NCBI RefSeq assembly: GCF_034676545.1
Contig: NZ_JAUCBZ010000015.1
Span: forward strand, 3,532,501-3,596,500
Reading direction: 5' to 3'
Length of the DNA stretch: 64,000 bases
Source: Pararhodobacter sp.
GTDB lineage: Bacteria > Pseudomonadota > Alphaproteobacteria > Rhodobacterales > Rhodobacteraceae
This document shows positions 53,803 through 63,644 of the stretch, one piece after another; within the stretch, counting starts at the first letter, position 1, and each line of letters starts with the position of its first letter. The position numbers and the translations under genes were made by a program. The notes under the pieces are model-generated. The model saw only the letters and a program-made list of their open reading frames with translations. It was not told the DNA's origin and ran no database searches.

Positions 53803-55281
53803 TCAGATGCTCAGGCAAATGTATTTCAGCTCGAGGAAATCCTCGATGCCGAAATGCGAGCCTTCGCGGCCAAGGCCCGATTGCTTCACACCACCAAACG
53901 GCGCCACCTCGGTGGAGATGATGCCGGTGTTCACGCCGACGATCCCGTATTCCAGCGCCTCTTGCACCCGCGTCACGCGGCCCACGTTCTGCGCGTAGAA
54001 ATAGCACGCCAGCCCGAAGATCGTGTCGTTGGCATAGCCGATCGCCTCTTCCTCGGTGTCGAATTTGAACAGTGGGGCCAGCGGGCCAAAGGTCTCTTCT
54101 TGCGCGACCTTCATGGATTGAGTGACGCCGGTCACGATGGTCGGCTGGAAGAACGAGCCGCCCAGCGCATGTCGGCTGCCGCCAGTCATCAAGGAGCCGC
54201 CGTGGTCCAACACGTCCTTGATGTGTTCCTCGACCTTGGTCAAGGCCGCGTTGTTGATCAACGGGCCGGTTGTCACGCCCGCCTCCAACCCGTCACCGAC
54301 ATTCAGCTTTTCCACCGCCACGCGCAGCTTTTCGGCAAAAGCGTCATAAACGCCCGCCTGCACATAGATACGATTCGCGCAGACGCAGGTTTGCCCGTTG
54401 TTGCGGAATTTCGACATCATCGCGCCCTCGACCGCCGCATCCAGATCGGCGTCGTCAAACACGATGAACGGCGCGTTACCGCCCAGTTCCATCGAACATT
54501 TCATCACCTGGTCGGCGGCTTGCTTGAGCAAGATGCGTCCGACTTCGGTGCTGCCGGTAAAGGTCAATTTGCGCACGATCGGGTTTTCGCAGAATTCCTT
54601 GCCGATATCCGACGAACGCGACGAGGTGACGACCGAGAACAGCCCCTTGGGCACACCGGCCCGCTCGGCCAGAACCGCCATGGCAAGCGCCGACAGCGGC
54701 GTTTCGGCCGCCGGGCGCGCGACAAAGCCACAGCCCGCGGCCAATGCGGGCGCAACCTTGCGGGCGATCATCGCGTTCGGAAAATTCCACGGCGTGATCG
54801 ACGCGCAAACGCCAATCGGCTGCTTGAGCACGGTGATCCGCTTGTCGCGCAGGTGGCCGGGGATGGTCTCGCCGTAGATGCGCTTGGCCTCTTCGCCGAA
54901 CCATTCGACGAACGCCGCGCCATACAGCACCTCGCCCTTGGCCTCGGCCAGTGGCTTGCCCATTTCCGCGGTCAGGATCGTGCCCAGATCATCGGCATTG
55001 GCGACCATCAGATCGTACCATTTGCGCAAGACGGCGGCGCGTTCCTTGCCGGTCCGGGCGGCCCAATCCTTCATCGCGATATTCGCGGCCTCGATGGCGC
55101 GCGCCACTTCGGCCCGCGACAGATCCGCGACCTGGGCAATCACATCACCGCGGGCCGGGTTGGTGACCGCAAAGGTCTTGCCGTCATCCGCGCCAATCCA
55201 GGCGCCCGCCACATAGGCGCGGGTTTCCAAAAGGGTCTTGTCTTTGAGCAAGCTGCGCAGGTCTGTGGGGTGATCGAGCAT
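53803..55281 (-). CDS. gabD: NAD(P)-dependent succinate-semialdehyde dehydrogenase-type aldehyde dehydrogenase
   Basis: A 492-residue ALDH. ITPWNFPNAMIARKVAPALA, FTGSTEVGRILLKQA (NAD site), MELGGNAPFIVFDDADL (catalytic Glu) and NNGQTCVCANRIYVQ (catalytic Cys) match the GabD class, as does the C-terminal GIVGVNTGIISTEVAPFGGVKQSGLGREGS in parts. It oxidises succinate semialdehyde or glutarate semialdehyde. Start at 55281 behind TGAGGA. Divergent from an alpha/beta hydrolase. The symbol is by resemblance. Confidence 0.88.
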   Translation of the reverse strand: MLDHPTDLRSLLKDKTLLETRAYVAGAWIGADDGKTFAVTNPARGDVIAQVADLSRAEVARAIEAANIAMKDWAARTGKERAAVLRKWYDLMVANADDLGTILTAEMGKPLAEAKGEVLYGAAFVEWFGEEAKRIYGETIPGHLRDKRITVLKQPIGVCASITPWNFPNAMIARKVAPALAAGCGFVARPAAETPLSALAMAVLAERAGVPKGLFSVVTSSRSSDIGKEFCENPIVRKLTFTGSTEVGRILLKQAADQVMKCSMELGGNAPFIVFDDADLDAAVEGAMMSKFRNNGQTCVCANRIYVQAGVYDAFAEKLRVAVEKLNVGDGLEAGVTTGPLINNAALTKVEEHIKDVLDHGGSLMTGGSRHALGGSFFQPTIVTGVTQSMKVAQEETFGPLAPLFKFDTEEEAIGYANDTIFGLACYFYAQNVGRVTRVQEALEYGIVGVNTGIISTEVAPFGGVKQSGLGREGSHFGIEDFLELKYICLSI

Positions 55282-55368
55282 GATATCCTCATTGTCGGGG
55301 TTGCCGTGCGGCACGGTTTGCGCAAGTTTGATCATAATCGCACGTTGATGACAAGGAACTGGCCCCGC

Positions 55369-56160
55369 ATGACAGACGACCTCACTCTCGCCTATGAGAA
55401 CCAGTCCTTTGTCCCCGGCTTCGATGCGATTTCCGCCAATTGGACGGTCGAGGCCGAGGCGCTGCGCCGCCGCCTTGGCGACCGCGCGCAGACCGGGCTG
55501 CGCTATGGGCAAGCGCCGCGCCAAACCTTTGATCTGTTCCTGCCCGACGTGACACACCCGGTCGGGTTGATGGTGTTCATCCACGGCGGCTACTGGCTGG
55601 CCACGTCGCCCTCAACCTGGTCGCATCTGGCCGCCGGTGCGCTGGCACGCGACTGGGCGGTGGCGATGCCCGGCTACACCTTGGCGCCCGAGGCCCGTAT
55701 CCACACGATCACCAACGAGGTTGAAACGGCAATCTTTGCCGCCGCACAAATTGTCACAGGGCCAATCGTCGTTACCGGGCATTCCGCCGGCGGGCATCTG
55801 AGCGCGCGCATGGCCTGTACGGATCGCACGCCAGACTGGGCCGCCCGGCTGGTGCGCGTGGTGCCGATTTCTCCGGTCTCCGATCTGGCCCCCCTGAGGC
55901 ATACCGCGATGAACGCGACCCTCAAGATCGACGCGGCCGAAGCCGCCACCGAGAGCCCCGCGCGCCTGACCAAACGCGACGATGTTGACTGTACGATCTG
56001 GGTTGGCGGCCAGGAGCGCCCCGCCTTCTTGTGGCAAGCGCGCCTGCTGTCCGAAAACTGGGATTGCCCATGGCACGTCGATCCCGGCAAACACCATTTT
56101 GACGTCATTGACGCGCTGAAGGATGCCGAAAGCCCGCTGATCCAGACCCTGTTGGACTAG
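55369..56160 (+). CDS. Alpha/beta hydrolase (kynurenine formamidase-like esterase)
   Basis: A 263-residue hydrolase. The HGGYW oxyanion motif, the nucleophile elbow GHSAGG, an Asp in the DCTIWVGGQE region and the His in GKHHFDVID complete a catalytic triad. The overall layout is that of the HGGXW kynurenine formamidase/carboxylesterase group. No other tryptophan-degradation gene is near, so the substrate is open. The start ATG at 55369 is divergent from gabD. Confidence 0.83.
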   Translation: MTDDLTLAYENQSFVPGFDAISANWTVEAEALRRRLGDRAQTGLRYGQAPRQTFDLFLPDVTHPVGLMVFIHGGYWLATSPSTWSHLAAGALARDWAVAMPGYTLAPEARIHTITNEVETAIFAAAQIVTGPIVVTGHSAGGHLSARMACTDRTPDWAARLVRVVPISPVSDLAPLRHTAMNATLKIDAAEAATESPARLTKRDDVDCTIWVGGQERPAFLWQARLLSENWDCPWHVDPGKHHFDVIDALKDAESPLIQTLLD

Positions 56161-56267
56161 ATACATGCGCTATCGCATCACCAAGGCACGGCGTTCGGGA
56201 GTCGTGATTGCCGCTGCCCCATCTCTCGCCAAACGCAACCGGGTCTTGGCATGACCCGATAGGGCAA

Positions 56268-56741
56268 TCACAGCTTGGACGAAATCACGCCCGTGTTGAA
56301 CCCGCCCATCCGGAGTTCGCCGAAAAGCCGTTGATATTCGATCTTCGGGCAGCGGTTCTGAATGAAATTCACCCCCCGTTCCGCGCAGATCGCCTGGGCT
56401 TCGGGGCTGAAAACACCAATCTGCAACCAGACGGTTTTCAGGTTTGGCAGCGCCGTCATCGCCTCGATGACAATCGGCAAGACATGCTCGGAGCGGCGAA
56501 AAATATCGATCGTGTCCACCTCGGGCGGGCACTCCGCCACGGTGGCCACAACCGGCTCGCCCAGCAAAACCTGCCCCGCCAGACCGGGATTGACCGGAAT
56601 CACCCGCTTCCCGCGCAGCCCCAGATAGCGCGCCACGAAATAGCTGGGCCGAATCGTGTTGGCCGAGACTCCAATCACCGCAACCATGCGCATGGATTGC
56701 AAGATCCGGCGCAGAGCAGCATCATCAGGGGCGTCGGGCAT
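56268..56741 (-). CDS. CoA-binding (YccU-type) protein
   Basis: A 157-residue Rossmann-like CoA-binding domain protein: RMVAVIGVSANTIRPSYFVARYLGLRGKRVIPVNPG (in parts), EVDTIDIFRRSEHV, and KTVWLQIGVFS. It lacks ligase or acetyltransferase domains. Three ATGs occur in tandem; I took the third, which has AAGGA at the best spacing. Function unknown beyond binding of CoA or a nucleotide. Confidence 0.83.
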   Translation of the reverse strand: MPDAPDDAALRRILQSMRMVAVIGVSANTIRPSYFVARYLGLRGKRVIPVNPGLAGQVLLGEPVVATVAECPPEVDTIDIFRRSEHVLPIVIEAMTALPNLKTVWLQIGVFSPEAQAICAERGVNFIQNRCPKIEYQRLFGELRMGGFNTGVISSKL

Positions 56742-56795
56742 CATCATTCCTTTGCAATCACCTTGTCTCAGCCTTGTGCCGCGGACAATTGTCAA

Positions 56796-56826
56796 TAAAA
56801 AGCGCCCGGCGGGGGTGCCGGGCGCA
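56796..56826 (-). terminator. Intrinsic terminator of rlmB
   Basis: On the minus strand a perfect 9-bp stem (gcgcccggc / gccgggcgc) with a 6-base loop runs into TTTTT. It is downstream of rlmB, about 130 bases past its stop, and just before the start of the CoA-binding gene. Confidence 0.8.
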
Positions 56827-56952
56827 AGGTGGGAACGAGGGACAGTGAAGAAAACGCGAGAGTTCCGCTCAACGTTTCATGTAACAATATGGACACTCTT
56901 GGCATAAAAGAAAGAGGGGTCGCGACTTTGTGATGAAGCCGGGACGGAGCAG

Positions 56953-57732
56953 TTACCGAGCGGTTGTTGCCGCATACAGCGATACCGCTGCGGCATTCGA
57001 CACGTTCAACGAGCCAAACGCGCCACCAAAGGGAATCCGCACCAGTTGATCACAGGTCTCGCGGGTTTTCTCGCGCAGCCCCGGCCCCTCGGCCCCCATC
57101 ACCAGCGCAATAGGCCGTGTGCCCGCCGCCACGATACCTTGTTGCAGCGTGGCCTCGGCATCGCCGTCCAACCCCAGCAGCACAAACCCCATGCGTTTCA
57201 GCGTTTCCATCGCATCCGCCAGATTCGTGACCCGCAAATAGGGCTGACGTTCCAGTGCGCCGCTGGCGGTTTTCGCCAAGGCCCCGGTTTCGGGCACCGC
57301 GTGCTGCCGCGTGGCGATCACCGCCCGCGCGCCGAACACCTCGGCCGAGCGCAGGATCGCGCCGACGTTATGCGGGTCTGTCACCCGGTCGAGCATCACC
57401 ACCAATGGCGCGCCCGCCCCCGTGGCGCAGACATCCTCGAACTTGCCCCAATCCAGCGGCTTGACCTCTAGTGCCGCCCCCTGATGCACCGATTCCGCCG
57501 CCAAAGGGGCCGAGAATTTGCGCGCGTCCTCGATCTCGGGTGCCATCCCCGAGGCTTCGATCGCCTCAGCCAGCTTGTCGGCGGCGTTCTTGGTCACCAA
57601 CAGCCGCAGTTTTTGCCGCGCCGGGTTCATCAACGCATCGCGCACCGCGTGCAAGCCAAACAACCAGACGGTCTCATTCGCGGCACTGCGCTTGGCGCGT
57701 TCTTTTTCGACCACCCAGGTGGGTTTCTTCAT
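56953..57732 (-). CDS. rlmB: 23S rRNA (guanosine-2'-O)-methyltransferase RlmB (TrmH/SpoU family)
   Basis: A 259-residue SPOUT methyltransferase. The substrate-binding L7Ae-like N-terminus covers VWLFGLHAVRDALMNP; the SPOUT motifs are LDRVTDPHNVGAILRSAEVFGA (motif 1), IALVMGAEGPGLR (motif 2) and RIPFGGAFGSLNVSNAAAV (motif 3, knot). It methylates G2251-type positions of 23S rRNA in E. coli; a TrmH-like tRNA target is less likely. Confidence 0.92.
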   Translation of the reverse strand: MKKPTWVVEKERAKRSAANETVWLFGLHAVRDALMNPARQKLRLLVTKNAADKLAEAIEASGMAPEIEDARKFSAPLAAESVHQGAALEVKPLDWGKFEDVCATGAGAPLVVMLDRVTDPHNVGAILRSAEVFGARAVIATRQHAVPETGALAKTASGALERQPYLRVTNLADAMETLKRMGFVLLGLDGDAEATLQQGIVAAGTRPIALVMGAEGPGLREKTRETCDQLVRIPFGGAFGSLNVSNAAAVSLYAATTAR

Positions 57733-57804
57733 GGTTTTGCCCCTCGATTTCGGCGCGCAGAATGCGCCGAGGCGGGTCTGGGCGCAAGGGCCAGCGCAGA
57801 CCGT

Positions 57805-58542
57805 TCAGCCCTCGAAATCAGAACCCTCTTCGCGCAAGATCGCCTTGAGCTCGCGCAGATGCGCCTCGGCAAAGCCGGGATAGGCCTCCCATTCCTGCGC
57901 GGTCTTTTCGGCAATCTCATCCGGCATGACCCGCAACGCCTGCCCGGTTTGCAACGCCCGGATATAGGTTTCCGCCGCGCGTTCGAAATAATAAAGCCGA
58001 TGAAATGCCTCGGCCACGCTGTTCCCGATCACCAGAACCCCATGATTGCCCATCACCATTGTGGTCATTTTCGGGTCCGCTAGAAGCGTTGCACAGCGCG
58101 CCCCCTCCTCGCCCTGCGCCATTCCGCCGTAGCCATCGTCAACCACATGGCGATTGAAAAACATGGCGCTGTTCTGGTCGATGGGCGGCAGGCGCGAGTT
58201 GGCAAGACTGGCCAGAACCGTCGCATGAATGGAATGCACATGCATCACGCAGCGCGCATGGCGACAGGCCCGGTGAATGCCGCCATGCAGGCCCCAGGCG
58301 GTCGGATCGGGCGCGCCGGGGCGGTCCATCGTGTTCGGATCATCTGCATCCAGCAGGATCAGATCGCGCGCGCTGATCCGAGAGAAATGCCGCCCGTTCG
58401 GATTGATCAGGAATTGCCGCGCCGCGTCATCCACCGCCAATGAGAAATGATTGGCGACCGATTCATGCATAGTCAGCCGCGCCGTCCAGCGAAACGCCGC
58501 CGCCAGGTCGCTGCGCGCCTCGGTCATGACATTGTCCAACAT
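57805..58542 (-). CDS. Class II aldolase/adducin family protein
   Basis: A 245-residue protein with the zinc-binding aldolase II fold: VANHFSLAV near the start, CVMHVHSIHATVLASL (two metal His) and MGNHGVLVIGNSVAEAFHRLYYFERAA (third His) in parts. Such proteins act on sugar phosphates or as decarboxylating/dehydrating enzymes of unknown substrate. Start MLDNVMTEA at 58542. A dispersed repeat lies 30 bases upstream. Confidence 0.85.
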   Translation of the reverse strand: MLDNVMTEARSDLAAAFRWTARLTMHESVANHFSLAVDDAARQFLINPNGRHFSRISARDLILLDADDPNTMDRPGAPDPTAWGLHGGIHRACRHARCVMHVHSIHATVLASLANSRLPPIDQNSAMFFNRHVVDDGYGGMAQGEEGARCATLLADPKMTTMVMGNHGVLVIGNSVAEAFHRLYYFERAAETYIRALQTGQALRVMPDEIAEKTAQEWEAYPGFAEAHLRELKAILREEGSDFEG

Positions 58543-58571
58543 CCCCGTCTCCTTGCCCCTGATTCGCAGGA

Positions 58572-58645
58572 TTTCATCTTGCCTGAAAATACTCTGCGGG
58601 GGTGAATTCGCCGCAGGCGAAGAGGGGGCGCAAAGCCCCCTTTTC
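58572..58645. repeat. Dispersed intergenic repeat, copy 5
   Basis: TTTCATCTTGCCTGAAAATACTC followed by GGGGGTGAATTCG, a ccgcaggcgaaga segment and a GGGGGC-gcaaa-GCCCCC hairpin with TTTT. Most complete copy. It is 5' to the class II aldolase and before tRNA-Tyr, so it is not simply a gene-end terminator. Confidence 0.65.
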
Positions 58646-58701
58646 CGACGTTTTCGACTCTTGACGCGCCTCACCCGCTTCGGTATCCACGCCGCAGCAA
58701 T

Positions 58702-58785
58702 GGGCGACATGCTTCAAGGTGAGGCAGCGGACTGTAACTCCGCCGGGGAGACCCACGCCTGGTTCGATTCCAGGGTCGCCCACCA
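58702..58785 (+). tRNA. tRNA-Tyr (GTA)
   Basis: Acceptor gggcgac / gtcgccc, anticodon stem gcgga / tccgc with loop CTGTAAC (anticodon GTA), a long variable arm as in bacterial tRNA-Tyr, T-arm cctgg-TTCGATT-ccagg and encoded CCA end at 58783-58785. It lies 47 bases before the IS21 end. Confidence 0.95.
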
Positions 58786-58905
58786 TCTCCCCTACATATA
58801 CCACGACAAGAAGCGACACAGGCCCTTCGATGTGTAGATTTCCACGCGGAAGTGAGCCGGGTTTTCCATCGAGAAGTGAGCCACCTCTAGGTTATGTTTC
58901 GGGTT

Positions 58906-59700
58906 TCAGGCTTTGGTCAATACGTGATTGTCCTCCCTCTTTTTCTGCGCCGCGGTGGCTGCACTGGTTTTGAAGCGGAAGCTGTCGTTGCCGGTCTCGA
59001 GGATGTGGCAACGATGGGTCAGGCGGTCGAGGAGTGCGGTCGTCATCTTGGGATCGCCGAAGACGGTGGCCCATTCGCTGAAGCTCAGGTTTGTGGTGAT
59101 GACGACGCTGGTGCGTTCGTAAAGTTTGCTGAGCAGATGGAAGAGCAGCGCACCGCCTGATGCACTGAACGGCAGGTAGCCGAGCTCGTCGAGGATCACG
59201 AGATCCAGGCGGACGAGGCTTTCGGCAAGCTGTCCGGCTTTGCCTTTGGCCTTCTCCTGTTCGAGCGTATTGACGAGCTCGATGGTCGAGAAGAAGCGAA
59301 CCTTGCGGCGGTGATGCTCGACAGCCTGCACGCCAAGGGCTGTCGCGACATGCGTTTTGCCAGTCCCAGGGCCCCCGATCAGCACAACGTTCTGGGCACC
59401 GTCCATGAACTCGCCCCGATGAAGTTGGCGCACCGTGGCCTCATTGATCTCACTGGCCGCGAAGTCGAAGGCGGTCAGATCCTTGTAAGCCGGGAAGCGA
59501 GCGGCCTTCATGTGATAGGCAATGGACCGGACCTCCCGCTCGGCCACTTCGGCCTTCAGCAATTGAGCGAGCATCGGCACCGCAGCATCAAAGGCTGGTG
59601 CGCCTTGTTCCATGAGGTCGGTGACGGCTTGGGCCATGCCATGCATCTTCAAACTGCGCAGCATGATGATGATGGCACCGCTGGCGGGATCATGACGCAT
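58906..59700 (-). CDS. istB: IS21 helper ATPase IstB
   Basis: A 264-residue AAA+ ATPase that helps the IstA transposase. Walker A GGPGTGKTHVATAL, Walker B LVILDELGYLPF, and the IstB signature TTNLSFSEWATVFGDPKMTTALLDRLTHRC in parts. Start MRHDPASG at 59700 overlaps the istA end by 11 bases, as usual for IS21. It appears intact. Confidence 0.92.
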   Translation of the reverse strand: MRHDPASGAIIIMLRSLKMHGMAQAVTDLMEQGAPAFDAAVPMLAQLLKAEVAEREVRSIAYHMKAARFPAYKDLTAFDFAASEINEATVRQLHRGEFMDGAQNVVLIGGPGTGKTHVATALGVQAVEHHRRKVRFFSTIELVNTLEQEKAKGKAGQLAESLVRLDLVILDELGYLPFSASGGALLFHLLSKLYERTSVVITTNLSFSEWATVFGDPKMTTALLDRLTHRCHILETGNDSFRFKTSAATAAQKKREDNHVLTKA

Positions 59701-61005
59701 GGCGGCCTCCGGCGGTCCGGGCCCGCAGGCCGTCATAGCGTTCGACATTCGCCTTTGGCTCACTGCGCAAAGCCAGTGCCTGTGGTGTTTCGATGTCCGG
59801 CCCACCAATCGTCTTTCCGTCAATAAGACGGTGCAGAAGGTTCAGAACGTGAGTTTTGGTTGCCACGCCCTCAGCCAAGGCCATTTCCACGGCGACGAGC
59901 ACGGCCTGTTCGTCGTGATGCAGAACCAGCGCCAAGATATCAACCATCTCTCTGTCACCGCCAGGCTTGCGCAACATAAGGTCTTGCAGCCGCTTGAAGG
60001 CCGGAGGGAATTCCACGAAGGGCGCGCCGTTCCTGAGCGCACCCGGCTTACGCTGAAGGACGGCCAGATAATGGCGCCAATCGTAAATCGTGCGTGGCGG
60101 GAGTTGGTGGCTGCGCTCAATCACCCGCACATGCTCGCACAGGATCTGACCCTCGGCAGCGACCACCAAACGCTCTGGATAAACCCGCAAGCTCACAGGC
60201 CGGTTCGCAAACGACGCTGGAACACTGTAGCGGTTGCGCTCGAAGCTGATTAGGCAGGTCGGGGACACCCGTTTGCTATGCTCGACAAAGCCATCGAAGG
60301 CGGGCGGCAATGGCATCAGCACGGGGTGTTCTGCGGCCCAGACGTCAGCAACATTCCCCGGCAGTGCTGCATGAGGAATCTCATTCCACAACGCCACACA
60401 GCGCTGTTCCAGCCAATCATTCAGGGCCGCGAGATCGGGGAAGTCCGGCATGGGTTGCCACAGACGGTGCCTGGCATCCTGCACATTCTTCTCGATCTGC
60501 CCCTTCTCCCAGCCGGCGGCAGGATTGCAGAACGCTGGCTCGAACACGTAATGGTTGGCCATTGCGAGGAAGCGCATGTTGACCTGCCGCTCCTTCCCAC
60601 GACCGACGCGGTCAACAGCGGTGCGCATATTGTCGTAAATTCCACGCCCTGGAACGCCGCCGAAGACCCGGAACCCGTGCCAGTGAGCGTCGAACAGCAT
60701 CTCGTGCGTTTGCAGCAGATACGCCCGAACCAGAAAGGCCCGGCTATACGACAGCTTGATATGGGCGACTTGTAGCTTGACGCGCTCGCCGCCCAAAACG
60801 GCAAAATCCTCGCTCCAGTCAAACTGGAATGCCTCGCCCGGACGAAACGACAGCGGCACGAAGATGCCGCGCCCTGTTGCCTGCTGCTCTCGCTGCCGAT
60901 CTGCCCGCCAGTCACGCGCAAAAGCCGCGACCCGACCGTAAGACCCATCAAAGCCAAGCACCACCAGATCGGCATGCAGCTGCTTCAGCGTTCCGCGCCC
61001 CAGAG
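59690..61005 (-). pseudogene. istA: IS21 transposase IstA, N-terminus missing
   Basis: The DDE transposase core is present: FQFDWSEDFAVLGG (Asp), GIYDNMRTAVD (Asp) and GWEKGQIEKNV (Glu), followed by the C-terminal beta-barrel region. Reading back, TLGRGTLKQLHADLVVLGFD is IstA-like, but the helix-turn-helix of about the first 90-100 residues is gone where the sequence joins the IS256 fragment. Without it the enzyme is probably inactive. Confidence 0.85.
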
Positions 61006-61761
61006 TGCGACGAGGGCTGCCTCCAGGCCGGGCGCGCCATCGACGATGACAAATTCCGGTTTTTTTAGACCGCGCGCATCGAGATCACCGAGGAACATGC
61101 CCCATGCAGCTTTGCTCTCACCGCCCATATTCATGATGGAAAGCAACACCTTCTGTCCGTCTCAGTGCACGCCTATGGCCGCCAGCACCGAGATATTCGT
61201 CGCCTTTCGATCCAATCGGGTCTTGATGACTGTGCCGTCCAGAATGAGCCGGACGATGTCCTCATTGGCCAAGTCGCGCGCCGCCCAGACGTCCCAGTCG
61301 ACCTTTACCTTGCGCCATGCGCGGCTGACCACGTCCTTGCTGACCGCCCCTTCGAACAGCCCATACAGCGCCCGCTTCACCCGCCGCGGGTTGGTCCGGG
61401 CCAGATAGACCGAGGCAATGAGGGCCTCAGCCTTATTGGTCAGCCGCTGGTAGCGCGGCAGCGCCTTTGATCGCCATTCCGTAGTCTTGCCGACCTCATC
61501 GACGCTGCGGGCGCGCAGAACGCTTATCGTCTCTGCCCCAAACGTGCCGATCAACTGACGCTCTCGGTGACCGTGCCGGTAGCCTGTGCGTTTGCCCGTG
61601 CTGCGGTCATAGCGGCAGCGCCCCAAAAACGCGTCCAGTTCCTCTTCGAAAACCGCCTCGATCGTGGCACGAATATTGTCTCGCAGACGATCCTCGATCA
61701 GATAGTAGCCCGCTTCATTGGCCAGTAGCGAAAGCGCAGCAGTATCAATATTGTTCTTCAT
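61000..61761 (-). pseudogene. IS256-family (mutator) transposase, truncated with premature stop
   Basis: N-terminal half of a mutator-type transposase: RDNIRATIEAVFEEELDAFLG, RHGHRERQLIGTFG, VSRAWRKVKVDWDVWAARDL, and DGTVIKTRLDRKATNISVLAAIGV. A TGA at 61162-61164 interrupts the frame, after which DGQKVLLSIMNMGGESKAAW and EFVIVDGAPGLEAALVALW continue in frame until the IS21 junction at about 61000. The C-terminal half is absent. The start is at 61761. Confidence 0.85.
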
Positions 61762-61808
61762 GGCGTGATCTCCCTGGCGGTTGCTGCCGCCGGTTGGGTG
61801 AGTTCAAG

Positions 61809-62818
61809 TCACCCGGAGAGTGCGCCACCTTCATATTTCCACCACCTTCGCGACACGACCTCAGATCCGTCCGGGTCAAACTGATCTATACTGGCTGCTC
61901 GCAAGATATCGGCGGCTAGGGCTGAATCAATGGCGTGGCGCTTCAGATGATCTGACAGCCAACGGGTGTTGTGCAAATGCTCTTTGAGGCCCATGACAAT
62001 CACACGCTCAATCTCGTCCGCTGGCAACCGCTCAATCGCGGAATTTTCCTCCGAGCCCTGCACGGTCGATGTGTAATACCAGTATCGCGTGAGCCTGGTC
62101 GCTCCGCCCTGAAGCACGGATTTGCTGGCGTAGGTCGTGCGCATCGCGCGGGCCTTGGAATCAAACAAGATACCATCCAACAGGCGCTTGGTAGGCCGGC
62201 GGTTCGTACTGATCCTTTTGCCACCATGATCCGCCAGTTGCGCTTGAACCCTTTGCCATGTGGCGTCGTCGATGATCGCATCATGGAGCCCCTCGTGCAG
62301 GTCCTCCTTATGGCGGACCTTGCCGATGTAGGTCGCATTGCGCAGGATGTTGTTGAGCGCACCGCGCGAGAATGGGTCTCCTCCAGTGATGCGCCCATGC
62401 CGATCCGTCCGTCGCTTGCTGACGATTCCTGATTCGGCCAATGTTTCTGGAAGCTTACGCACGGACCCAACCGCCAGATACACGGCAAAGATCTTCTGGA
62501 CTGAGGCGGCTTCGCCAGGGTTCACCACCGGCGCCTTGTCCACTACATCATAGCTAAAGGGCACGGCGCCGCCCATCCACATGCCTTTGCACTTGGAAGC
62601 TGCAATCTTGTCGCGGATCCGCTCGGCGGTCACCTCGCGCTCAAACTGTGCGAAGGACAACAGCACATTCAGGGTGAGGCGCCCCGTGGACGAGGTTGTG
62701 TTGAACGCTTGCGTGACCGACACAAACGACACGCCTGATCCGTCAAACACATCGACCATCCGCGCGAAATCGGTCAGAGACCGCGTCAACCGGTCCACCT
62801 TATAGACGACGATGACAT
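61809..62818 (-). pseudogene. Large serine recombinase, N-terminal catalytic part missing
   Basis: Resolvase/invertase-type recombinase with Recombinase and zinc-ribbon-like parts. RIDVIVVYKVDRLTRSLTDF is the second part of the catalytic domain, then TLNVLLSFAQFEREVTAERI (E-helix), the recombinase domain GALNNILRNATYIGK and the C-terminal region. The first ~70 residues with the active-site Ser are cut off where IS3 begins (about 62815). Such enzymes move integrative elements or phages. Confidence 0.82.
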
Positions 62819-63644
62819 CGATCCGCTACCAGTCCATTCGACCGCCCGAGACCGAACTGCGCAAGCGGCTGCGGGATCTGGCCAATGAACGCCGCCGGTT
62901 TGGTTATCGACGGCTATTCGTGCTGCTGCGCCGCGTGGCGAGCCGTCAGGCATCAACCGCATCTATCGGCTGTATCGAGAAGAAGGGCTCACCGTGCGCA
63001 GACGCCGCGCCAGACGCAAGGCCGTGGGAACCCGTGCCCCGATCCTGGTTGAGGCCCGCCCAAACGCAAGGTGGTCGCTGGATTTCGTCGATGACCAACT
63101 CGCCTGTGGTCGGCGGTTTCGTATTCTCAACGTCATGGACGATGTGACACGGGAATGCCTGGCGGCCATTCCAGACACCTCGATCTCTGGGCGGCGTGTC
63201 GCGCGGGAGTTAACGGCCCTGATCGAGCGGCGCGGCAAGCCGGACATGATTGTCAGTGACAATGGGACCGAACTGACCAGCAACGCGATCTTAACCTTTG
63301 CCACGGAACGCAAGATCGAATGGCATTACATCGCGCCGGGTAAGCCCATGCAGAACGGTTTCGTCGAGAGTTTCAACGGTCGCATGCGCGATGAGCTTTT
63401 GAATGAGACCATGTTCCGGAGCATGGCCCATGCCCGTGCCGTGATCCGGGCATGGGCTGCTGACTTCAACGAAACACGTCCGCATTCGGCACTTGGCTAC
63501 CAGACGCCCAACGCATTCGCCGAACGCATCACCACCGCAACCGACACCCGCGCTGCGCCACATGTAAGCTCCGCGCGGATGTCGATTGCTCAACGCGCGC
63601 CAATCGGCGTATCAACCCAGAGGACTCTGGTTCCGGCTGGATGA
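62818..63644 (+). pseudogene. IS3-family transposase OrfB, 5' truncated and frameshifted
   Basis: PPETELRKRLRDLANERRRFGYRRLFVLL is the HTH_21 part, read here in two stretches. At about 62935 the frame changes (one base appears missing) and GINRIYRLYREEGLTVRRRR then the rve core continue: WSLDFVDDQL (Asp), DMIVSDNGTELTS (Asp), PMQNGFVESFNGRMRDE (Glu), ending at 63644. OrfA is absent. The end of the element is near TGGATGAAAGTTCAGTGGCA at 63641-63660. Confidence 0.85.

Larger units (their letters stand above)
58833..61005 (-). mobile_element. IS21-family element, 5' end lost
   Basis: One end begins TGTAGATTTCC at 58833 with two internal GAAGTGAGCC repeats (about 58849 and 58874), typical of IS21 multiple terminal repeats. 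It encodes istB and the last part of istA on the minus strand. The other end is missing: at about 60985-61015 it joins an IS256 fragment. No target duplication can be recognised. Confidence 0.85.

Noticed and set aside
53854..55368. Long plus-strand open frame opposite the semialdehyde dehydrogenase gene
   Set aside because: It is the complement of a clear ALDH gene, has no recognisable domain, and only its last part from 55369 is a real hydrolase.
61162..61164. In-frame TGA in the IS256 transposase as a selenocysteine codon
   Set aside because: The position is not a catalytic or conserved Cys/Sec site and the gene is truncated anyway; a nonsense mutation is simpler.
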